From Crossaster papposus (Eukaryota > Echinodermata > Asteroidea > Velatida > Solasteridae): 64,000 nt of DNA. Position numbers and translations under genes: made by a program. The notes below the pieces were generated by a model. It was given only the letters and a program-made list of their open reading frames with translations. It was not told the origin of the DNA and made no database searches. Location: positions 868,001-932,000 of the forward strand of contig JBAIAA010000415.1 in assembly GCA_037893245.1 (NCBI GenBank). Direction: 5' to 3'. Positions 35,201 to 45,199 of this stretch are shown here, in pieces (the stretch's first letter is position 1; the number at the start of each line of letters is the position of its first letter).

Positions 35201-38200
35201 AATATAACGTACATGTATAACAATTAGTGAAATCCTAGAAGATGAGAGGATGCATTGTGTTTTCTCGAATCAATATAGTATGTACCTTACTGGTATGGCA
35301 TGACTGCCACTACAGTCAGTATATTCATGAGCTGCATTGTGTAGAAGTCAACTGCATCTTGGTAAACAAAAATTGTTTTATTACCGCCGATCCTCTCTGG
35401 AACAGGGATACAATACAGTGATACAATTCATGATAAACAAACTGCATTTAACTAAATTGGAGATAATATAAATACGCACTTCTCATTTTATTTATCCATC
35501 TAATCAGGTGGAACTGCTTTTTTTTCCGTAAAATAATTGTTTTGACAGACCAGCCCAACTTCAAGGGCAAGCAATATAAGAACTATAAAAATATAAAGAG
35601 ATGCCCTTACAGACAATAATACAGACGCTCACAATCTGAATATTGTTTGCGTTTAAACAAAATAATGAACATTCATTAACCAAATTGAATTTTAGTGATG
35701 AGAATATTTTGGAGCGTGGGTTATGCATCCTGAGTAATTGTGTACTTTGTAAACAAACATAATATTCTTCTACATGTAGTAAAGTTTAGACTTTTAGGTT
35801 TTTATTTACAGAAGAAAATAATGTGTCATCAGCAAAAAGAATAACAGAGAATATTGTCGAAGCTTGGCAAATATCATTTATATATAATGAGATGAGCAAT
35901 GCCCTAAGAAGAGATTCCTGCGGCACTACACATGTAATTGGACTCATAGAAGAGTAACATGAGTCTAGTTTAGTATATTGAACTGCATATGTGTTGCTGA
36001 TTTGACATGAGATTTGCATTTGTGACCTGTTCCAACGAAATCCGGACAAAGTCAACTTTTTAGTTTTTCAGATTTTGCTTTTTTTAAATTGTCTAGGTTC
36101 TCAGCTTTAAAATGATGTATCATTTACATATGTACGCCCACCCTATCTTCCCTGGGGTCTGGATTTAGTGATAAAACCCTGACAACCTAATTATGAGATA
36201 AACAGTTTTGAAGTTCAGAAAAGCGTATAATTTCTATACACAAATGTTTCACAAAATTGACAAAAAAACACACTTCTGGTAGACGGATTTTGTTCAAATT
36301 TGAGGAGATTGTAGATTGATAGTGAGTGACTTAGGAAAACCTAAAACCTCAAAATGGTAAAATCCATCAAGAAATGACTTCAGGAGTACATTGTGACAAA
36401 ACACATTGTGCGACTTTGTCCGGGTTTCGTTGGAACAGGTCACATTTACACTTCTGGTTGATTTGTTAGCTCTGTACAATAATACTCAAGAGTAATTCTA
36501 ATGGAACAATTTTTAGAAACATTATAATTCCCACAAGGCAGACTCAATTTATCCTGTTAATGCCACCTAAAATACCTGTTTCATGTGGTTTTCAAACACC
36601 TAACAAAACCAACATTATTTTCGTCTGTTAAATTAAAATCAAAAAGTCTAAACTTTACTAGAAGAATATTATGTTTGCTTACAAAGTACACAATTACTCA
36701 GGATGCATTACCCACGCTCTAAAATATTCTCATCACTAAAATTCAATTTCGTTGATGAATGTTCATTATTTTGTTTAAACGCAAACAATATTTCGATTGT
36801 GGGCGTCTGCAATATTGTCTGTAAGGGCATCTCTTTTGTATGTCTCTTATATTGTTTGACTTTAAAGTTGGGCTGGTCGGTCGGGGGAAAAGCAGTTCCA
36901 TCGTAATAGATGGATAAATAAAATGAGAAGTGCGTTTATTATTATCTCCAACTTTGTTAAATGCAGTGTGTTTATCATGAATTGTATCACTCCAGAGAGG
37001 ATCGGCGGTAATAACATTTTTTTTTTTTTTTACCAAGATGCAATTGACTTCTGCACAATGCAGCTCACGAATATACTGGCTGTATAGTGGCAGTCATGCC
37101 ATACCAATAAGGTACATACTATATAAGGTACATATATTGATTCGAGAAAACACAATACATCCTCTCGTCTTCTAGGATTTTACTGATTGTTATACATGTA
37201 CGCTATATTTTGTGTATAAACAAATCACTTTCAATAGCGTATATCATATAACACAGAGCCGTATTGTATAAATTTACTATTCATTATTTTTTTTTGCTTA
37301 TTTCTTGGGTGAATGGGGTTCCAGAGAGGGTCGGCACTAATAAAACAAGGTTTTTGTGTGTTTTTCTTGGATCGGAAGCCCCAAAATAGGTTCAATCGGA
37401 AATGAGAACCACACAAATAAAAAGGGCCGTCCTATAAAGACACCACTTTCTCAACCGATAAACCCGCCCTGCAAGAGCCAAATTATTTTCAAAAGGCTTA
37501 TTCGATTTAATAACTAAATGATTCAACGGCAAAGGGCATAATGATCCTATGAAATTGCTCTAAAATCCTTGTACAATTGTCATTACCCTTCTAATCTAAT
37601 TCAAACATGTTTAGTATTACAATTTCAGTACTGAAATCTGGAAAGTCATGCATGGTCATGGTTACTCATAATATTTATGCAACTCTTTTTATTTCTTATT
37701 TGTTTAACCTAACGGTTAATGTTTTCAATTCGGAATGTCCAAGTTGTATCCTTTATTTAGCTGAGACCGGTAATCCTTTTCTATACCTGATAGCACTATT
37801 CAATTTCAGATCCCATTTACAACTGCGTCGTCGGGGAACTACATATTTTCGCCCTTTTCCAACTATAGATTTTACATTAATGCATTTGCGACTGGTAACA
37901 TTTTGTTCACCAACAAATTCTTTTCTGCATCTATTGAAATATTATTGGCGTAGGGCCTACATTTGTAAACCGAGTAGTCTTCACGCGTGCGATAATCATG
38001 AACAGCCAAACCAATATTCTAGAGAAAACCCACAAAATCAAAGTAGACTGCTAAACACTAGGCCTAGATACTTGTGAACCACAAGGTGGGAATCAGACCA
38101 CAGCTGCCACAGAAGGCGAGGAAAGTAACCACAGTGCCAAGTTCACTTCTCAATGATTAGAAATACATGTAATGGGTAAAGTGAGACACCCTAATAAATG

Positions 38201-39256
38201 GAAAGGTGTCCCGGGGGCTGTCTGTCGACATGACTTTGCACTGTATGCAGTGGCCCGTGGTATGTTTAAAGAAAATAGCAAGGTTTTTATTTGAGCAAGT
38301 TACTTTCAATTGAAAACTTTCTGATTTATGTACAACTTTTTGAAACATGAAACAAACCTTTTCGACACATTGTAAAAGCATCATGGAATGACAAACAAGC
38401 AAGTTTATAAACACACAACTAGGCCTATAGCTGGAATTCGACTCCATAAGTTTCCAGAATATCCAGGATCAGTTATGAATTATTGATATTCGCAGCGAAT
38501 CGGCTTACAAATCGGGAATGTGTGAACCTTGCATTAGCCAGTGGGAAACACGGTCAGTCACAGTAGGTTGGAGACCCGCTGGGCATGGGTTGAACAAACA
38601 AAACAGATTATTATTATTGTAGGGCCTCAAGTGAGCCTTTTGCAAGTATTGTTCATAATTATAATAAATTACTTCTTCTTGTCTTCCAATTTGCTTTGTG
38701 GCGCGTCAGGTAACTACAGTGTGGCGAAGGTCACGTTTTCGTTTAGCCGCTACCTCCAGTCGTACTTCCTGACCGTCTACATCCCTAGCACGCTGATCGT
38801 TGTCATCGCATGGTTATCATTCTGGATCGACGCCAAGGCGGCGCCTGCCCGCGTGTCGCTAGGGATAACGACTGTTTTGACGATCACGACCATGACGGCT
38901 GGTATGCAGGAGACAATGCCCCTGGTGACATACGCAAAGGTATGTCATGATTACGTTATTATTAGCTGTCGCTGCTCTAACAATCCTCTCAACATTATGT
39001 TACTTTTGCTATATATATATATATATAAATAAATTTGGGATGCTGCGTAGCACTGAAGAGCATAGAAAATGTGAAAATATAAATATAACAGTGCTCACCG
39101 GAAATAAGACCGAGCTTTCGGTGCGAATGCACCTTCTTCAGGGAGAATTATGGCTTGTTGTCATAACAAGCCATAATTCTCCCTGAAGAAGGTGCATTCG
39201 CACCGAAAGCTCAGTCTTATTTCCAGTGAGCACTGTTATATTTATATTTTCACATT

Positions 39257-39290
<34 letters not shown>

Positions 39291-41592
39291 TGGGATGCTG
39301 CGTAGCACTGAAGAGCATAGAAAATGTGAAAATATAAATATAACAGTGCTCACCGGAAATAAAACCGAGCTTTCGGTGCGAATGCACCTTCTTCAGGGAG
39401 AATTATTATATATATATATAGTAAGAGTTTCGCTGGGTATTGGAGGGGTATAAAAAGATCATGAGAAATGGCTGAAAGCCACCGTACGACTAGTCTTAGT
39501 TGAAACATGGAGGAATAAACTAGATTCCTCCATGGTTGAAAGACGTCCTAACCGCAGCATGCAGCCCGTGTAAACCGCCAACGCACGCAGTATAGACCAC
39601 ACCATTCGAATAGGTCGTCCAGGCTAACTCGGCTCGGACAATTCCGTGCAGAATTGTTTCGCATTTGCATGCGCGTGTGGCGATGCGTGCATAATTACGT
39701 GACGTGACGTCAATTTACGGAAAGGTGATAAATGTGATAATTTTGGTTGTATCACTATGTATGAACGGTGATATTATCAGTTAATACGGCAACACCCTCA
39801 ATGAAATTATTGACGAGAGAGGGCGGTATTTGGTGGAAGCAGAAAGGAACAAATTTGATCACAGACCAATGATTAACAGTTGGTTGGTTTGTGACAAACT
39901 AGCGCATGCTCCATAAAGTTGCAATGCAACTCTATAGTCGAACTTTTGTGGCGCTGAAACATCGTACTAACACCGACAAAACATATATGATCACAATTTA
40001 TCATTAATTTACACAATAATAGTACTTGCGTATAGTTTATAATATCTTAAATAATCGCCGTTTTATCGTACAAACAGTAACAAAAAGTGACAGAATCACA
40101 AAGTATAACCGTGAGAAAAAAACTGCCGATTTTGAACTGCAAAGTTTTGCAGTAGTGCCATTGTTGGTTGATGTCTCAGCCTGATAGCTGCACTGTGCCG
40201 TGATAGTCCAATAATAACCACAGTCTTTGGTCGACCTTCCTCACGATTTCATGTATCGTGTTAAAGACTTAAAAAGCCCAGTCACATATTCACCGATTCG
40301 AAATAAGGCGTCCGTATACGTGCCTAAATTTAGAAGGAAATGTGCAAAATCTCACGGCGGCTAGAAGGGTGCCGTGGCTCGGCTATCCTGCGGGTTCCTT
40401 GGTGATCTTTCATCGCCGTAGGCCAGGCGCATCAGCAGCTTTTAGCACAGAGTTAAACGTTTCCAATGTGTCGTAAAATGTTTAACTGACCGTAAGCGCA
40501 AACCCGTTGACACGTCGTAGATATACAGCACCATACGGGCACCGCAAGGCCCAAGTACGGACCCCGCAACATTCGTACGATTTTTAGGACGCTATAAAAT
40601 TGTCTGCACGGGCGCCGTGGATTGATCTTTAATCGTACGGCCACCGCAGGAACTGATGGAAAAAGCCACCGAAGTCGGGTCGGTTTCGGTTTCGGGTCGA
40701 TTTGGCACAACATTATTTAAGGCCATGTTCGAATGGTTGGCATTGGCTGTGACTCCGGCCGTTGCTATGCTGTTAGTAAGGACGGACAATGACTGCCTTT
40801 TGCAATAGCATAGCAACAGCCGATGTCACAGCCAAATCCAGCAATTCGGACAAGACCAAGACCATGAACTCCACCATCCTCTCCGAGCTCCCAGTCAGAA
40901 CGAAAATGCCAGTCCTTAAACTTGATTTATTTCTTACTTCGATAATGCAGGCCCTTGACGTTTGGTTGGCCATCTGTCTCTTCTTTGTCTTCTTGTCTCT
41001 CATGGAGTACGCTTGCGCTAACTACTTAATCATTTTAGAGGTGAGTGCGCCGCCCTCGCGGGTTAGAAAAAGGAGAGGGGGTTAATTGCTTGTTCAAAGG
41101 CAAGAGCATTATTCACATTCTAAACATAATGCGATATATATCATGCGTTCGAGTAGAATCTCCAAAGTCGAGCTCGTTTGACATAGCTCACATGCCAGGT
41201 CATCCCCATGCAAGGGTTGACACGTGAAAGCTACTCGAACGCAACCGTAATAACAATGTTGGGACCCAGTAAGTTTGTTTTTGTTAGTCTGACTACAGTG
41301 CCAAAATGTTCGTTTACCAGACGTGTAGAACCACATGATTATTTGGTGTTTCTATTATTATTTTCAGAACAAACGCAAACTGAAGAACTACACCAAGAAA
41401 TTAGGCAACGGCATCAACGAGAAAGCGGACCACATGCACGTATTCGAGTTCCATTACGGCCTCGGATCCTCCAGGCGACCCGGCTACCGCGAGCCGCTGA
41501 CAGCCGACAAATTGGACAGAATCTTCCGCTACTCGTTTCCCGCCATGTACCTTGCCTTCAACTTCGTCTACTGGCCATTTTACTTGAGATGA
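20184..41592 (+). CDS. Cys-loop ligand-gated anion channel, 3' half (five exons)
   Basis: Exons 20184-20266, 28416-28550, 38710-38939, 40951-41040 and 41368-41592 join in frame (763 nt). Each is bounded by AG/GT. The protein is a pentameric GABA/glycine/glutamate-type chloride channel subunit of the plasma membrane. Visible: a Cys-loop with 13 residues between Cys and FPMDTQEC; second half of the ligand-binding domain; TM1 (YIPSTLIVVIAWLSFW); TM2 with the PAR motif typical of anion selectivity (APARVSLGITTVLTITT); TM3 (ALDVWLAICLFFVFLSLMEY); a short M3-M4 loop of about 55 residues; TM4. The 83-nt Cys-loop exon matches the size usual in this family. The second C-loop cystine of glycine receptors is absent (GYGPTGNYS instead), closer to GABA-A style. 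Subtype and ligand cannot be assigned. N-terminal exons are not in 16.6-20.2 kb. Confidence 0.88.
20667..20843. mobile_element. MITE, copy 2
   Basis: Second copy of the 19126 element, same orientation, with 15-bp termini GACCGGCAATCGTGG and its exact complement. It lies in the 8.1-kb intron of the channel gene. A third, weaker stretch is near 42008. Confidence 0.6.
21040..21265. repeat. Long poly-C and poly-G tracts
   Basis: Two near-pure C runs lie near 21043-21080 and a G run of about 25 at 21239-21263. Others occur near 19805 (C), 22348 (C), 24738 (G), 25257 (G), 31687 (G), 44454-44480 (G) and 50707-50732 (C). Run lengths may be unreliable in the assembly. Confidence 0.9.
21930..22795. 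mobile_element. Foldback element with 270-bp inverted arms
   Basis: The stretch about 21930-22200 is the reverse complement, with some divergence, of about 22520-22795. Between the arms is a 98-bp tandem duplication (22153-22250 and 22251-22348) and a poly-C run with an (AAT)n tail. No open frame of note. It lies in a channel intron. Confidence 0.7.
23531..23708. repeat. Dispersed repeat, copy 1
   Basis: About 177 bp nearly identical to 27941-28117, same orientation. A 60-bp piece containing TTGTAGCTTCGGCAT also occurs twice nearby (about 23470 and 23752). Function unknown. Confidence 0.75.
24343..24818. repeat. Direct repeat, copy 1 (476 bp)
   Basis: Nearly identical to 25343-25807, the two starting exactly 1000 bp apart. 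Copy 1 carries a long G run where copy 2 has only five. No coding potential seen. Confidence 0.85.
25343..25807. repeat. Direct repeat, copy 2 (465 bp)
   Basis: See copy 1. Between the copies are T-rich and G-rich simple sequences (25100-25275). Copy 2 ends 46 bp before the foldback at 25853. Confidence 0.85.
25853..27217. mobile_element. Foldback element with CGTACGTACG tip repeats
   Basis: The ends TACGAAGCTGTATT and AATACAGCTTCGTA are inverted copies. Inside each end are several tandem TCGTACGTACGAC motifs, then arms of about 250 bp (26013-26220 against 26560-26764). Its core is the same family as 31035-34020. No transposase frame is visible. Confidence 0.8.
27941..28117. repeat. Dispersed repeat, copy 2
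   Basis: Matches 23531-23708; it ends 300 bp before the channel exon at 28416. Confidence 0.75.
28416..28550 (+). CDS. Channel exon: ligand-binding domain, loop C side
   Basis: Acceptor TTTTGTACAG, donor GTAAAA. Begins YAYNSNEMTLTIYD and ends EIGYGPT. No cysteine pair in the loop C region. Confidence 0.85.
29439..29630 (+). CDS. Possible exon with one membrane segment, unrecognised
   Basis: Sixty-four open codons lie between a good acceptor (TTTCACTTGTCAG) and a consensus donor (CAG/GTAAGC), phase 0 at both ends. It begins APFITGLVVITVIVVGVVML, a convincing single transmembrane helix, then a polar segment with GCNEC. I do not recognise the family. It would be nested in a channel intron on the same strand, or be an alternative exon, a retrocopy fragment, or chance. 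Confidence 0.35.
29773..31020. mobile_element. Possible TIR element
   Basis: GGTAGAGCACGATTTTTCAA near 29773 is inverted near 31000. Between them are many scattered GTACGA/TCGTAC and GACGTC motifs and an (AAAC)6 microsatellite at about 30176. No transposase seen. Confidence 0.4.
32022..32754. mobile_element. TTAA-flanked non-autonomous DNA element
   Basis: Starts TTAAAGGGAAACTCCA and ends TGGAATTTCCCTTTAA, inverted termini with TTAA on both sides. A TTAA target duplication is the mark of piggyBac-type elements; the assignment rests on that alone. No transposase. Confidence 0.6.
33123..33480 (+). mobile_element. tRNA-derived SINE
   Basis: A tRNA-like head has an A-box-like TGGCCTCGTGGTCTGG and a B box GGTTCGAGTCC (about 33192). 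A body with TTGGGCAAGGCACTTTGTCA follows, then the tail AAAGCGCTATATAAGC, which resembles the 3' ends of L2/CR1-type LINEs and suggests borrowed retrotransposition machinery. The insertion point is clear by comparison with the homologous arm near 26470. Confidence 0.8.
34439..38031. mobile_element. Giant foldback element, 1.35-kb arms
   Basis: 34439-35790 is the reverse complement of about 36638-38031 with moderate divergence and small indels. Both arms encode the same degenerate frame (FSITISVLK...GKSCMVMVTHN). The spacer of about 850 bp has an inner inverted pair (near 36022 and 36405, GACCTGTTCCAACGAAA) and an RT relic. No transposase is recognisable. It sits in the 10.2-kb channel intron. 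Confidence 0.8.
35786..35990 (-). pseudogene. LINE reverse-transcriptase relic
   Basis: Minus frame reads VPQESLLRALLISLYINDI then VILFADDTLF, matching RT motifs VPQGS...LLF..YINDI and the F/YADD catalytic box. Key glycines are replaced, and the frame stops soon after. Confidence 0.7.
38710..38939 (+). CDS. Channel exon: TM1 and TM2
   Basis: Acceptor GCGCGTCAG, donor GTATGTC. Encodes GNYSVAKVTFSF, TM1, the short cytoplasmic WIDAKAAPAR link and pore-lining TM2, then the TM2-TM3 loop to LVTYAK, ending in phase 0. Confidence 0.92.
39061..39407. repeat. Palindromic MITE-like repeat plus a third half
   Basis: 39061-39160 and 39161-39260 are near-perfect inverted copies (GTGCGAATGCACCTTCTTCA arm). 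A third copy of the left half follows at 39311-39407. AT microsatellites separate and end the blocks (39009, 39261, 39406). Confidence 0.85.
40951..41040 (+). CDS. Channel exon: TM3
   Basis: Thirty codons between GATAATGCAG and GTGAGT, phase 0 on both sides. TM3 ends in EYACANYLIILE. Confidence 0.88.
41368..41592 (+). CDS. Channel last exon: M3-M4 loop and TM4
   Basis: Acceptor TTATTTTCAG. Seventy-four codons and TGA. The loop is basic at its start (NKRKLKNYTKK); TM4 is RIFRYSFPAMYLAFNFVYW and the protein ends PFYLR. Confidence 0.9.
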   Translation, partial: NKRKLKNYTKKLGNGINEKADHMHVFEFHYGLGSSRRPGYREPLTADKLDRIFRYSFPAMYLAFNFVYWPFYLR

Positions 41593-41733
41593 CGTCATAT
41601 ATATATTTTGTTCAGAGTAACAACTCGAATATCCGGCCAGCAGAATCCTTGGGAACGAAAAAAGTGGGATGTGGGAGAAATTCTTCATGCCTCTGGTGCT
41701 CGATCGAAGTTCCCACAACACTTTCATGCAGTT

Positions 41734-41739
41734 AATAAA
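41734..41739 (+). terminator. Poly(A) signal of the channel gene
   Basis: AATAAA 142 bases after the stop codon; the only canonical signal close to the last exon. Confidence 0.65.
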
Positions 41740-42867
41740 GTATAATTACAGCACCGTTTTTATTTTATTGCCAGTCGTAATCAATTAGTACTAATTATCA
41801 CTGCGACCCGAAAACTGTTGTCACTTGGTGTCTACATTGCATAATGTGGCGGATGGCTTCGTGATGATGTTTATCTGCTGCCACCAACCGTCCGTAAAAT
41901 TGCGACTTTGCTCCTTATCGGCAGATATATGTCACAATATATAGTCTTTCTGTGAGTTTGTATCAGCATTCAAATAGTGGACATAGAGTAATAGAGAACA
42001 ATAGGGTCCACGATTGACAGAAAGTCCATGATTGAATTTCGTGTGCAAAACCTACGAGTGGCCTTTCCGAAAAAGTTAGGTACAATAGAAACAACAGTGG
42101 GTCCACGAAGGAAGGTTTACAGAAATGAGTATACCAACCTTGCAAACGCTGTGTGTACTTGCAAACCAAAGATGTCCACACAATACACAAACCGATAACC
42201 TTGTGTGGACTTGGTCACATCCAAACAAGGTTTTCCCCTTTTTCCAAAGAGCTCTAAAGGTAAAATGGGTTAGGGTTACATTTTATGAAAAGTGAAGAAG
42301 AACACCTTAGGTATCAGAGTCACAAAATAATGTGGGCTCAAGAATTTACATAGTGTAAAGACAATTAGTATTTTGGTGAAATTTTGACAAGGATTCTTAA
42401 CTACACGAAATAAGGAATGTCTACACAAGGTATGTAATGTTTGACTTTGATAATAAAACCGCCTTATTAAATCTACTGTTTCACTATTAAAAGCAAATGT
42501 CACACTGACGTAAACCATGTTTAATGTTTGTAAGTATTGATATTCAACTGATGTAATTAAACCACTCACAAATATATTCTTAATATATTTCAACTTTCTC
42601 GTCTTAATTTTTAGACAACACAGTTTTTTGGGCGGTAGACCTAAACAGGATGCGTACCGATGTTCTCCTCTTTCCATGTTCCCCGATCCCCATGTTCCCC
42701 GTCTCTTTGTTCGCCGGTCCCAAAACCTAACCCAAACCCTAAATGAAGAATCAGAGGATCGGGGAACATAGGGCCGGACATCGAGCTGACCCCCGTAAAC
42801 ACTGAAATATCTAAACGACCTTGGAATATTACTCTACTTCGGTACCTTGACGTATATACGATGTGCC

Positions 42868-43064
42868 TCTGTTTACATCTGTATTCAAATGTGCCCGTCA
42901 ATATGCGCACGCATCATGTTTTACACAAATTTGGTTAAGAGATGACATAAGAGGTCACATAATTCAAAGGCGATCTGATCTGCGACGTCACTCTTTTAGC
43001 AAATTTTATGTAAAACACGATGGGTGCGCATCACTGCCGGGCACATTTGAATACAGATGTAAAC
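42868..43064. repeat. Short foldback repeat
   Basis: GTTTACATCTGTATTCAAAT at 42868 is inverted at about 43045, with about 85-bp arms around a short loop. No coding content. Confidence 0.65.
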
Positions 43065-43134
43065 ACGTGGCGTCAGAGGGCACATCGTCTATACATATGT
43101 ACGTGTTTGGCTCATTACCATAAATCCAAAGGAG

Positions 43135-44453
43135 GGAGTGGGTTGGGGGCACTGATCTCTACAAACTGGATAGGTCGAGCGGCTCTGCACGTGAAGCCAT
43201 TGGCGGCCATATTGGGATATTCAAAACATTGCAGGCGTACACACGTTTGTATAGCGCAGTGACCGAGAAAACTCATTTAATATAATAATAAGCATTTATA
43301 AAGCGCTCTTACACATAGTATCACAGCGCTTAACAACGAAGATTACAGAAAAACAGTCAATTAACGAATAAACAAAAAGGTTTTGAGAGAGTTCTTAAAC
43401 CCTTCAAGTGACTGTGCTGTGCGGATTTCCTAGGGAAGACTATTCCAAAGGCGCGGGGCGTGTGCATAGAACCCACGCTCACCAACCGAAGAACGCACTT
43501 TGGGAACCACAAGCAGTGTTTTATCTGAACTGGAACGAAGGCCAGGTCGTCTGGGGTGGTACACATCAATGAGACTGGTGAGATATGAAGGGGCACTGCT
43601 ATGGAGGCATTTGTAAACTATGGTGAGAATTTTGAAAACAATTCGGTGGTGGACCGGTAACCAGTGCAGTTGGTGGAGGAGAGGTGTAACATGCTCATAC
43701 TTCCCACATTTGTATATTAACTTGGCAGCACGGTTTTGGACACGTTGCAGCTTTTGGACATCAGATGACAAGATTCCTTGGAGCAATGCATTGGCGTAGT
43801 CAAGTCGGGAGGTTATGACGGCCCGGACTGCATGCTCACATGTGGCATCGTCAAGGTATTGCCTTATCCGTCCCAGGTTACAAAGATGGAAGTGGAGGGA
43901 ACGACAAAGAGAAGACACTTGATGGTCCATCTTCATTGTAAAGTCAAACTCCACGCCTAGATTCCGAACAGTATTGGATGGTGTAATGACATCATTCTCA
44001 ATTTGGAGAGATTTGGAAACGAAGTTAACAGGAAACGAAGTTAACGTCGCAAAAACGATCCAGTTTGATTAGGAAAATTAAGTTAAACATAATAACACCC
44101 AATAATGAGATGTATACGCCAAGTTTGAATATTAAAAAGCCCTATTTTCGGGAAAAGATATGAGACCAAAATTTTGTTTTAACATTTCCAACATCATAAC
44201 CTTATGCACAAACCATAGGAAAAGGAAAAACTAGGTTTTTTTGGATCAAGGAAATACTTAAATTTTTGGGTTTAATTTTATATCCAGACACTAAAAAGTG
44301 CCAGTTTTATAATAAAATAAATTAGAAAATTTCAGTGCGCGCACGTGCGATCACTGCATTGTTTTGAATATCCCAACATGGCCGCCGGTGACTTCACGGC
44401 TCGCTATCCCATCAATGTACGATCGACCTATCCAGTTTGTAGAGATCAGTGGT
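43135..44453. mobile_element. Inverted-repeat element split by a LINE
   Basis: About 43135-43240 is the reverse complement of about 44352-44453 (shared GATCTCTACAAACTGGATAG). A 5'-truncated LINE and flanking DNA lie between. Poly-G runs of 28 follow the right arm. Confidence 0.6.
43273..43990 (-). pseudogene. LINE 3' end (CR1/L2-like), 5' truncated
   Basis: The minus frame 43430-43954 encodes the C-terminal part of a reverse transcriptase ORF: ITSRLDYANALL, LQRVQNRAAKLI, LHWLPVHHRIVFKILTIVYK and APRLWNSLP, all standard marks of Jockey/CR1/L2-clade LINEs. The 3' tail has AGCGCTTTATAAATG and an ATTATTAT simple repeat. The N-terminal RT core is missing, so it cannot move. Confidence 0.85.
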
Positions 44454-44574
44454 TGGGGGGGGGGGGGGGGGGGGGGGGGGGCTGTACACCTCATCGCACT
44501 AGTGGGCGCTATTTATAATTTGACCATTGGTACACGTTATAGCGCTTAATGTAATTTAACTCTTCTCGTTATAA

Positions 44575-45193
44575 CCTATCACCACAAAATGAGAGTAAAG
44601 TCGGAATTATTGAAAGTTGAGATATTGGTATCTTCACATTCTTGAGAAAGGGAGCTTTCCAATGACACATAACACTTGGGGGTCTTACGATAAATACTTT
44701 TTACAGCGCTCTAGAAAGTCATGGGTTTCACAAAACTTACTTTAAACATTTTAAACAAAACACGCAAAAGATTACCGGTACAAAACAGAAAAAGTAAGGT
44801 TCGATTGAGCATAGCAACGGCTATGTTCTAATCATTATTTCTTCTTAAAATCTTCCACACATACAAACTATTGTATAAACAGCAACATATCAAAATTTAT
44901 AAAACGTGGGATACTTACGAGGACCCGATTTACATATTTAATTACCGTGTTAATTAGACCACTAATGGACTTTAATCCAAACACTAACTACGCAGTACGC
45001 AAACTCGCGTAATTTAGAAGGTTTTCGTTTATCTGATTCCCCCACCTAAAAAAAAATGGGAATATTTGGAGGAGGACTTTGGCTTTCCAAATTACGCGAA
45101 ATCTTAAAATTGACCACCCTTTCCTATTTTGACTTTGGATGGCCATATCTCTGAAACACATTGTGCGACTTTACTCTCATTTTGTGGTGGTAG
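44575..45193. mobile_element. TIR element without transposase
   Basis: ATCACCACAAAATGAGAGTA at 44578 is mirrored as its complement at about 45172-45193, giving 25-28-bp terminal inverted repeats around 620 bp. No significant frame inside. Confidence 0.55.
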
Positions 45194-45199
45194 GTCACT

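Noticed and set aside
37607-38077. 156-codon frame beginning MFSITISVLK.
   Set aside because: It has an inverted, broken twin near 34663-34851 in the other foldback arm and no recognised domain.
40789-41085. Longer TM3 exon with an upstream start.
   Set aside because: The acceptor at 40950 joins in phase with the TM2 exon and the upstream residues do not fit the family.
42641-42910. Repeated GTTCCCCG-type sequence as a possible gene end.
   Set aside because: Low-complexity repeat without splice signals or homology.
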